Assembly (NCBI GenBank): GCA_004124875.1
Contig: SCKJ01000007.1
Span: forward strand, 51,745-115,744
Length of the DNA: 64,000 nt
Source: Fidelibacterota bacterium
Lineage (GTDB): Bacteria; Fidelibacterota; Marinisomatia; SCGC-AAA003-L08; TS1B11
Reading direction: 5' to 3'
Part shown: in pieces, positions 57,877 to 64,000 of the stretch
Layout: each line of letters starts with the position of its first letter
Numbering within the stretch: the stretch's first letter is position 1
Translations under genes and position numbers: made by a program
Notes under the pieces: generated by a model
Told to the model about the DNA's origin: nothing
Database searches by the model: none
What the model saw: only the letters and a program-made list of their open reading frames with translations

Positions 57877-58140
57877 TTGAAGCTGCCAGCCTTGTTCCGC
57901 GAGCTGCAGGAGTTGGCCGGGAAGTTGGGGTTGGAGGTCACACAGGATCGGGGCTCATTTAAAGGGGGGCTTTGCCGTTTTGAAGGCGAAGACATGATAG
58001 TGCTGAATAAATCGGCCACTCTCAATCAGCGCGCCCGCCAACTGGCAGAGATACTGGCGGCAAAAAATCTGAACGATATTTACATTAAGCCCGGGGTACG
58101 CGCGGCACTGGAGAAGTACCAGTCTACCATAGATAGCTGA
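57877..58140 (+). CDS. Small conserved-looking protein of unknown function
   Basis: The TTG at 57877 gives 87 residues. It begins LKLPALFRELQELAGKLGLE and then VTQDRGSFKGGLCRFEGEDM, IVLNKSATLNQRARQLAEIL, and NLNDIYIKPGVRAALEKYQS. The pattern of a helix, a beta hairpin with a GG turn and a final helix suggests a compact alpha/beta fold, and the high lysine and glutamate content a cytoplasmic protein. No family was recognised. It starts 3 bp after manC and ends 64 bp before the EF-G-like gene, so it is likely co-transcribed with manC. A TTG start is less common, but no ATG lies close by. Confidence 0.75.
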   Translation: MKLPALFRELQELAGKLGLEVTQDRGSFKGGLCRFEGEDMIVLNKSATLNQRARQLAEILAAKNLNDIYIKPGVRAALEKYQSTIDS

Positions 58141-58204
58141 AAACGCTCCGTGCGAAAAGAGGGCCTCTCAGGGGGACCCACTTCACGGTAAAGGAGGTTG
58201 CCTC

Positions 58205-60301
58205 ATGGCAGTAATGACAGCACAGGACATACTCAATTTCGCTTTAGTAGGGCATGGCACATCCGGTAAAACAATGCTGACTGAGGCCATGCTTTTTAAC
58301 AATGGCGCCATCAACCGCATGGGCAGCATTGAAGAGGGCAGCACGGTATCGGACTATCACGAGGATGAGATTGAGCGGAACATATCGATCAACAGCTCAC
58401 TGCTGAGCTTCACTCATCAGGAAAAAAAGTTTAATGTGCTCGACACTCCCGGTTACACCGATTTTTACGGTGAAGTGAAAGGGGCGCTACGCGTCGCCGA
58501 TTTCGCCGTGGTGGTGGTGAATGGGGTCAACAACATCGAAGTGGGCACGGATCAGGTATGGAATTCTGTCTCCACCTACGGTATACCGCACCTCATAGTG
58601 GTAAATATGCTCGATAAGGAAAATGCCAACTTTGACGCTGTGGTCGATGAGGCCAGGCAGCGTTTCGGTCCCAAAGTGTTTCCCCTGGGACTGCCGGTAA
58701 ATGTTGGGCCGGGATTCAATAAGATCGCAGATGTTCTGCGCAATGAGCTCTTCACCTACGAAGGGAATGGCTCGGGCAAAGCGGTAAAGTCGAGCCTGGA
58801 GGGTGAATGGGTGGATAAGATAGGCAAGCTGCACGGCGAGCTCATCGAGCTGGTGGCCGAGGCGGATGACACCTTGCTTGAAAAATTCTTTGAAAAGGAT
58901 GAGCTGACCGAAGATGAGTTGCGCGGCGGCCTGCATGGCGCCTTTATGTCACACGGCCTGATACCTGTATTTCCCATCAGCGCAACCACCAATATTGGCG
59001 TGAGCCGGTTCATGGATGTGCTGGCCAAGTATGGTCCTTGCGCGGCCGATTTCTCCCAAATTTCCGGCACGAAGTCCACCAGTGACGACACCGTCATTAC
59101 CCGGGATGCCAACGCTGATGGCCCGACGGTAGCCCTCGTTTTCAAGACCATGGGCGAGGCGCACCTGGGCGAGCTCTCATTTTTCAGGGTCTATGCCGGA
59201 TCATTGAAAACGGGGTCCGATATCCGCAACACGACGCGCGACAGGGATGAGCGGATCGGTTCGATTTACAGCATGAACGGCAACATACGCAAGGAGATCA
59301 ATGAGGCTCTCGCCGGTGACATTGCGGCGGTTGTCAAACTCAAGAACACGCACACGGGTGATACCCTCGCTGACAAGATCGAACCCATCGTGCTGCCAGG
59401 TTTGGCCCTCCCCGAACATAAAATTCGAGCCGCCATTGTGCCCAGGGCCAAGGGGGACGAGGACAAGCTGAGCACCGGACTATCAACCCTGCACGAGGAG
59501 GACCCCACGTTTGTTTATGGGTATGACCCGGAGCTTAAGCAGACCATCATTTCCGGGCAGGGAGAGCTGCACCTTGAAACGGCCGTCAAACGGCTTAAGC
59601 AGCGCTTTAAGGTTGAAGTGGACATGGTCCAGCCGCGGGTCCCTTTCCGGGAAACGATTACCCAAAAGGGTGAATCGAAATTTCGCCATAAAAAGCAGAG
59701 CGGTGGCGCCGGCCAGTTTGCCGAGGTCTGGATGTACGTGGAGCCGCTGCCCCCCGGCTCCGGAGTGCAGTTTGAAAGCAAGTTGCATGGCATGGCCATA
59801 GACCGGGTTTTTATCCCCTCCATCGAGAAAGGGGTGATGGCGGCGATTGAAGAGGGAGTTCTGGCCGGGTACCACTGTGTCGATTTGAAGGCGGTTGTAT
59901 ACGATGGCAAGCAGCATCCGGTTGACTCGAAGGATATCGCCTTTCAAATTGCCGGGCGGGGAGCGTTCAAGGAGGCCTTCATGGCCGCCAAACCGAAGCT
60001 GCTGGAACCGATTTACCAGGTGGAAGTATCGGTGCCCGAAGAGTACATGGGAGACATCATGGGCGATGTGTCGGCCCGGCGCGGTAAGATACTGGGCATG
60101 GAAACCGAAGGCCGCCTGCAAAAGGTGAAAGCCCAGATTCCCCTGGCCAACCTCGATCACTACGCTACGGCGTTGCGCTCAATGACCGGCGGTAGAGGCA
60201 TCCATTCACAGCGCTTCAGCAGCTACGATCCCATGCCGCTCGATGTGCAACGAAAAGTGGTCGCCGAGTATAAGGCCACCACGGAATCTCCGGCGGGATA
60301 G
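58205..60301 (+). CDS. EF-G-like translation GTPase with altered G motifs
   Basis: The 698-residue protein has all five EF-G domains and a strong AAGGAGG ribosome-binding site. It differs from canonical FusA in its GTPase motifs: G1 is GHGTSGKT instead of GHIDAGKTT, the G3 element is DTPGYTDF instead of DTPGHVDF (the catalytic histidine is tyrosine), and the G4 element is VVNMLDKEN instead of VNKMDR. The RGITI switch is RNISINSS. These changes match the EF-G-like/EF-G2 subgroup, which may serve in ribosome recycling or back-up translocation, but nucleotide specificity and GTP hydrolysis are uncertain. Domains IV and V are intact, as in GGAGQFAEVWMYVEPLPPG. A HIT gene follows 1 bp later. Confidence 0.92.
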   Translation: MAVMTAQDILNFALVGHGTSGKTMLTEAMLFNNGAINRMGSIEEGSTVSDYHEDEIERNISINSSLLSFTHQEKKFNVLDTPGYTDFYGEVKGALRVADFAVVVVNGVNNIEVGTDQVWNSVSTYGIPHLIVVNMLDKENANFDAVVDEARQRFGPKVFPLGLPVNVGPGFNKIADVLRNELFTYEGNGSGKAVKSSLEGEWVDKIGKLHGELIELVAEADDTLLEKFFEKDELTEDELRGGLHGAFMSHGLIPVFPISATTNIGVSRFMDVLAKYGPCAADFSQISGTKSTSDDTVITRDANADGPTVALVFKTMGEAHLGELSFFRVYAGSLKTGSDIRNTTRDRDERIGSIYSMNGNIRKEINEALAGDIAAVVKLKNTHTGDTLADKIEPIVLPGLALPEHKIRAAIVPRAKGDEDKLSTGLSTLHEEDPTFVYGYDPELKQTIISGQGELHLETAVKRLKQRFKVEVDMVQPRVPFRETITQKGESKFRHKKQSGGAGQFAEVWMYVEPLPPGSGVQFESKLHGMAIDRVFIPSIEKGVMAAIEEGVLAGYHCVDLKAVVYDGKQHPVDSKDIAFQIAGRGAFKEAFMAAKPKLLEPIYQVEVSVPEEYMGDIMGDVSARRGKILGMETEGRLQKVKAQIPLANLDHYATALRSMTGGRGIHSQRFSSYDPMPLDVQRKVVAEYKATTESPAG

Positions 60302-60302
60302 C

Positions 60303-60797
60303 ATGGACCGGCTCTGGGCGCCCTGGCGTATTGATTACATCAAGGCGCCGAAATCGGATGACGGTTGCATCTTTTGCGACAACCCGGAGCTGGATGATGA
60401 GGAACGGCTGATTGTCCATCGCGGGAAGCACGCGTTCGTGATGCTCAACCTCTATCCTTACAACAATGGGCATGTGCTGGTGGCGCCGTACGATCATCTG
60501 GCCGATATGGACAATCTGCCCCCGAAGACGCAAGCAGAAATGCTCGACCTGGCCACCATTTGTATGGCCGTCATGCGCACGGAAATGAAAGCTGAGGGGT
60601 TCAATTTTGGCGCGAATATCGGATCCGCCGCCGGGGCCGGCATTACCGAGCATCTCCACTTTCATGTGGTCCCTCGCTGGGCCGGAGACACCAATTTTAT
60701 GCCCGTACTGGGGAACACCAAGGTTCAGATAGATGGCCTGCGCGAGACCCGCGCGCTGCTGGCTGAAGGGATGCGGCGATCAACTAATGAGAAATGA
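60303..60797 (+). CDS. HIT-family nucleotide phosphorylase/hydrolase
   Basis: The ATG at 60303 (1 bp after the EF-G-like stop) gives 164 residues. It begins MDRLWAPWRIDYIKAPKSDD, then GCIFCDNPELDDEERLIVHR with a zinc-binding cysteine pair, NLYPYNNGHVLVAPYDHLAD, and HLHFHVVPRWAGDTNF with the histidine triad HxHxHxx. These features match the Ap4A-phosphorylase-like branch of HIT proteins, where the WAPWR start and the IFC motif are characteristic. It removes or transfers nucleoside groups and may act in nucleotide salvage or stress. The tight coupling to an EF-G-like gene is notable but has no known meaning. Confidence 0.93.
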   Translation: MDRLWAPWRIDYIKAPKSDDGCIFCDNPELDDEERLIVHRGKHAFVMLNLYPYNNGHVLVAPYDHLADMDNLPPKTQAEMLDLATICMAVMRTEMKAEGFNFGANIGSAAGAGITEHLHFHVVPRWAGDTNFMPVLGNTKVQIDGLRETRALLAEGMRRSTNEK

Positions 60798-60989
60798 TGT
60801 CCGAATGTTGGCAACTTTCTGGCTGAGGTTCCGTCTAACCAGCACATCCCCAACTGTGGGTAGGGGGCGTTGCGTCGGCGCTTCGGCCGGGGATTCAGGC
60901 CATTTGGAGCGTGAATCTCTGACGTGATAGTAGCATCGTTCGTGGCACACTAAATTTCAGGAAACTATAAAATCAACCGGGAGAGAACT

Positions 60990-63815
60990 ATGAAACTGAC
61001 CAATCGACTCCGCATTGCCGGGGCAGTGGGGCTGTTGTTATTGGGCGCCTGCGCGCCGATGCCTGGCGGCGAGGCAGAACCCAAAACCTTGAGCATCGAG
61101 TACGAGAGTTACACGCTTGAAAACGGTCTCGAGGTCATTTTGCATGAGGACCGCTCAGATCCCATTGTATCTGTGGCGATCATGCTACATGTAGGCTCCA
61201 ACCGGGAGACTCCGGGACGCACGGGTTTTGCGCATCTGTTCGAGCACATCCTGTTCCAGGAATCCGAACATGTGGGCCAGGACCAGTTTTTCAAGAATAT
61301 CTCCGGGGCCGGGGGCACACTCAACGGCGGCACCTGGGAAGACGGCACGGTCTATTTCGAAGTCGTCCCCAAAAATGCTCTTGAAATGGTGTTGTGGATG
61401 GAGTCCGACCGCATGGGTTTCCTGCTGGGCAAAGTGACCCAGGAGGCCTTCATCAATCAGCAGGACGTGGTGCAGAACGAGAAACGCCAGCGGGTAGACA
61501 ACCGACCCTACGGGAATACCTCCTACATACTGAGCAAGGGACTCTACCCGGAAGGCCACCCTTACAATTGGCAAGTCATTGGTGAGTTGGAAGACCTGGC
61601 CAACGCTACGCTGGACGATGTGGTCGATTTTTACAAGCGCTGGTACGGTCCCAACAATGCCACTTTGGTCGTTGCCGGCGATTATGATGTGGCCCAAACG
61701 AAGGCCTGGATCGAAAAATATTTTGGGGAAATCAAGCGGGGACCCGCTGTTGTCGATTTCGACCCGATGCCGGCGCCCCTGCCTCAGACGAAGCGTTTTT
61801 TCCACGAGGATAATTTTGCCAAATCGCCCGAGCTCAACATGGCCTTCCCCACGGTACATCAGGTTCATGCCGACGCCTGGCCTCTGGCAATTCTCGCCGA
61901 TTTGCTTTCATCTGGGAAGAAATCACCCATGTATAAAGTGATTGTGGAAGAGAAAAAGTTGGCCCCCAGCGTATCTGCCCGCAGTTCCCTCTCGGAGTTG
62001 GCCGGATTTTTCAATTTCCGGGTCCGCACCTTTCCGGACAAAAGCCTATCGGATACTGAAATGGCCATCGCCGAGGCACTGGCTCGATTTGAATCTGATG
62101 GCTTCAGCGATCAGGATCTCTCACGCGTTAAGGCGACGCTGGAACGGAGTTTTTACAACAGCATCTCCAGCATTCTGGGTAAATCATTCCAACTGACGCA
62201 GTACGCCGTTTTCTACGGTTCGCCTGGATTCGTAACACAGGATATTGCCAACTATCAAAACGTCACCAAGGACGATGTGTGGCGCGTCTACAATATGTAT
62301 ATCAAGGACAAGCCGTTCGTCCAGACCAGTTTCGTGCCCAAAGGCCAGACCGACCTGGTGGCCGAAGGGGCTGAGCTGTTCCCACTGAAGGAGGAAGACA
62401 TCGCCATGGGCACTGCCGTTGGGGGCGGCGAGAGCAGCTATATCCCGCAGCCGACGCCCAGCAGCTTCAACCGTGATGTGATGCCCCCGTTTGGCGCCGA
62501 TCCGGTGCTGTCTCTGCCGCACGTATGGCGGCACACATTGTCCAACGGTCTGGAGATTGTGGGGATTGAACAGCATGAGCTGCCGCTGATCAGTTTTTCC
62601 CTGACCATGCGCGGCGGTACTTTGCTTGATGACATGGACAAGCTGGGGGCGGCCAGCATGGTTGCCGATATGCTGATGGAAGGGACCGCTGACCGGACCC
62701 CTATCGAGCTCGAGGAAGCCATCGACCTGCTCGGCTCCAGAATCAGCACCTTCTCCGGACGAGAAGCGATGGGCCTTTCTGCCAATACCTTAGCCTCAAG
62801 GTTTGATGAGACCTTCGCCCTCATGGAAGAGATTCTATTGCAACCCCGCTGGGACACCAAGGAGTTCAAGCGCCTGAAAGCCGAAGCCATTGAGGCCATT
62901 AATCGCAGCGCGGCCAATCCGTCGTCCGTCGCTACAAATGCTTACAACAAGTTGGTGCTGGGCAAGGACAATATCCTGGCCTACCCAACCATCGGTACCA
63001 AGGAATCGGTGGACGGCCTGACGATGGACGATCTGAAAAGTTATTACGAAAGGTTCTACTCCCCTTCCGAGGCATGGATATCCATCGCTGGTGATATTAC
63101 CAAAGCAGAAGCCGTGGCCGTTTTCAAACAGCTCGATGCAAAATGGCCGGCCAAGATGGTTGCCACTGCTGATCCGGCCAGGGCGCCTAAAATCGATAAG
63201 ACGGCACTCTACTTTATCGATATTCCGGGCGCTAAACAGTCGCAGATTCGAATTGGCGGAACTGGACCGGTTGCCACGGATGAAATCTACTACCCGCTTT
63301 ACGTTATGAATTACAAGCTCGGAGGCAACTTTACCAGCAACCTCAACCTGATTCTGCGTGAGGAGAAAGGGTATACTTACGGTGCACGATCCGGATTCTC
63401 CGGCGGGCATAACTATGGCCTGTTTACTGCCTCTTCAGGGGTTCGTTCCAACGTGACCTATGAGTCGCTGGAAATTTTCCGCGACGAAATTGCCTCCTAC
63501 CGCGATGGAATCTCTGACGAAGATTTGCAGTTCACCAAGGACGCGCTGGTCAAGTCCAACGCTCGCAAATTTGAAACCCTCGGGGCGCTCATGGGCATGA
63601 TCAATCAGGTGGCGAATTATGATCGCCCTGTCGATTATGTGAAGCAGCAAGAACAGTTCATCTTGGGACTCACCAAAGATGGACACAGAGAGCTGGCGCA
63701 GAAATATCTGCCTGTGGACAATATGATCTACTTGGTAGTGGGCGACGCGGAAACACAGCTCGCGCGCCTGAAAGACCTCGGCCTGGGCGATCCCATCCTG
63801 CTTGAAGTGGACTGA
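60990..63815 (+). CDS. M16 zinc metallopeptidase lipoprotein
   Basis: The 941-residue protein has a lipoprotein signal, LLLLGACAPMPGGEAEPKT, and two M16 modules. The first contains the inverted zinc motif FAHLFEHILF (HxxEH) near residue 80, followed by the second-glutamate helix NEKRQRVDNRPYGNTSY. The second half, from about residue 500 (LSNGLEIVGIEQHELPLISF), is the inactive partner-like module with KGYTYGARSGFSGG near the end. M16 peptidases cleave peptides inside a clamp-like chamber. This form should be anchored in the outer membrane and act in the periplasm. The gene follows the HIT gene by 192 bp and is followed by a terminator. Confidence 0.93.
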   Translation: MKLTNRLRIAGAVGLLLLGACAPMPGGEAEPKTLSIEYESYTLENGLEVILHEDRSDPIVSVAIMLHVGSNRETPGRTGFAHLFEHILFQESEHVGQDQFFKNISGAGGTLNGGTWEDGTVYFEVVPKNALEMVLWMESDRMGFLLGKVTQEAFINQQDVVQNEKRQRVDNRPYGNTSYILSKGLYPEGHPYNWQVIGELEDLANATLDDVVDFYKRWYGPNNATLVVAGDYDVAQTKAWIEKYFGEIKRGPAVVDFDPMPAPLPQTKRFFHEDNFAKSPELNMAFPTVHQVHADAWPLAILADLLSSGKKSPMYKVIVEEKKLAPSVSARSSLSELAGFFNFRVRTFPDKSLSDTEMAIAEALARFESDGFSDQDLSRVKATLERSFYNSISSILGKSFQLTQYAVFYGSPGFVTQDIANYQNVTKDDVWRVYNMYIKDKPFVQTSFVPKGQTDLVAEGAELFPLKEEDIAMGTAVGGGESSYIPQPTPSSFNRDVMPPFGADPVLSLPHVWRHTLSNGLEIVGIEQHELPLISFSLTMRGGTLLDDMDKLGAASMVADMLMEGTADRTPIELEEAIDLLGSRISTFSGREAMGLSANTLASRFDETFALMEEILLQPRWDTKEFKRLKAEAIEAINRSAANPSSVATNAYNKLVLGKDNILAYPTIGTKESVDGLTMDDLKSYYERFYSPSEAWISIAGDITKAEAVAVFKQLDAKWPAKMVATADPARAPKIDKTALYFIDIPGAKQSQIRIGGTGPVATDEIYYPLYVMNYKLGGNFTSNLNLILREEKGYTYGARSGFSGGHNYGLFTASSGVRSNVTYESLEIFRDEIASYRDGISDEDLQFTKDALVKSNARKFETLGALMGMINQVANYDRPVDYVKQQEQFILGLTKDGHRELAQKYLPVDNMIYLVVGDAETQLARLKDLGLGDPILLEVD

Positions 63816-63837
63816 CGGCCCAACACATGACGAGTGC

Positions 63838-63867
63838 AAAAAGCCCCGGCAATCGCCGGGGCTTTTT
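63838..63867 (+). terminator. Rho-independent terminator
   Basis: A 13-bp stem AAAAAGCCCCGGC / GCCGGGGCTTTTT with a 4-nt loop, ending in T-runs on both strands, follows the M16 gene by 23 bp. It should end the M16 transcript and, being symmetric, may work in both directions. Confidence 0.85.
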
Positions 63868-63874
63868 GCTTTTG

Positions 63875-64000
63875 TGTCTCGTCCTGAAAAAAGTTGACTC
63901 AAATAGAGGAGTTCAACATGGCAGGACATCCACCTTACCCCAGCCCCGGTTCCAGTTACGCTGAGAGTTTTAAGCGGATGGTTGTGAGGGAGTTTGAACA
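63875..64000 (+). mobile_element. Probable insertion-sequence left end (cut off by window)
   Basis: The bases from 63875 (TGTCTCGTCCTGAAAAAAGT) resemble the terminal inverted repeats of IS elements that begin TGT(C/A)TCGTCCT, and a transposase-like gene starts 43 bp inside. The opposite end is outside the window, so the inverted repeat and target duplication cannot be checked. Confidence 0.45.
63918..64000 (+). CDS. Transposase helix-turn-helix protein, 5' end only
   Basis: The visible 27 codons from the ATG at 63918 (AGAGGAG upstream) read MAGHPPYPSPGSSYAESFKR and then MVVREFE. A (Y/S)xESFKRxVVxEYE stretch is the opening of the IS3/IS911-type OrfA helix-turn-helix domain. The gene runs out of the window, so the family is provisional. 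It lies directly beyond a terminator and an IS-like terminal sequence. Confidence 0.6.
   Translation, partial: MAGHPPYPSPGSSYAESFKRMVVREFE

Overview
The window reads as a chromosomal segment of a Gram-negative, fairly GC-rich bacterium, probably an uncultured lineage of the FCB group (Marinimicrobia, Calditrichaeota or KSB1-like). The reasons are outer-membrane lipoproteins and beta-barrels ending in aromatic residues, a one-POTRA Omp85 protein, Big_5/SbsA-type Ig lipoproteins, and a large secreted protein ending in a FlgD-like NPFN sorting domain. No taxonomic marker settles this, so the placement is inference.

Layout. 0-5.4 kb: the threonine-degradation pair tdh-kbl. It is split by a Phd/RelE toxin-antitoxin module and followed by accessory genes (DUF4160/DUF2442, a SIR2-like protein) that lie between three copies of the 3' end of kbl. 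Then come a VOC protein, an orphan YefM-like antitoxin and a lipoprotein. 5.5-18 kb: housekeeping genes: a MATE pump, secD-secF, purA, an EamA transporter, an AlkA-like glycosylase, a carboxypeptidase Taq, a DUF502 protein, a fused FakA-FakB fatty-acid kinase overlapping plsY. 18-27 kb (minus strand): a tightly overlapping envelope gene set with an Omp85 protein, a 986-residue Ig/cadherin-like secreted protein, a beta-barrel, a Kre9-like lipoprotein, a caspase-like protein, a DUF4384 lipoprotein and an LPP20 lipoprotein. 27-37 kb: a small tandem-repeat protein, an alpha/beta hydrolase, DUF2231, a degenerate ApbE, a GH13 lipoprotein, a ParA ATPase, a beta-propeller and an acidic 28-residue-repeat protein. 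37-40 kb: an islet with a toxin-antitoxin pair and a PD-(D/E)XK-like protein, bounded by a duplicated 3' half of tRNA-Glu. 40-43.4 kb: zinc/manganese-type ABC uptake genes (no ATPase gene present), a porin-like barrel and a His/Cys-rich exported protein. 43.5-54.2 kb: aromatic amino acid catabolism (HisC-like aminotransferase, hppD, hmgA, FAH, acetoacetyl-CoA synthetase), with repeat-rich gaps and inserted genes. 54.4-63.8 kb: sfsA, an Ig lipoprotein, mannose-1-phosphate guanylyltransferase, a small unknown protein, an EF-G-like GTPase with altered G motifs, a HIT protein and an M16 peptidase. 63.9 kb: the left end of a probable insertion sequence.

How genes work together. Tyrosine could be transaminated, converted by HppD and HmgA to maleylacetoacetate and cleaved by FAH to fumarate and acetoacetate, which the acetoacetyl-CoA synthetase would activate; a maleylacetoacetate isomerase was not seen. 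FakAB would make acyl-phosphate for PlsY in phospholipid synthesis.

The most striking pattern is that accessory genes at three unrelated loci (kbl, tRNA-Glu, hisC) sit directly beyond a host gene's 3' end and are bounded by a second copy of that 3' end. No integrase is visible. This looks like repeated 3'-end-targeted insertion of defence or toxin-antitoxin cargo. The caspase-DUF4384-LPP20 envelope cluster is the second candidate for a poorly described system.
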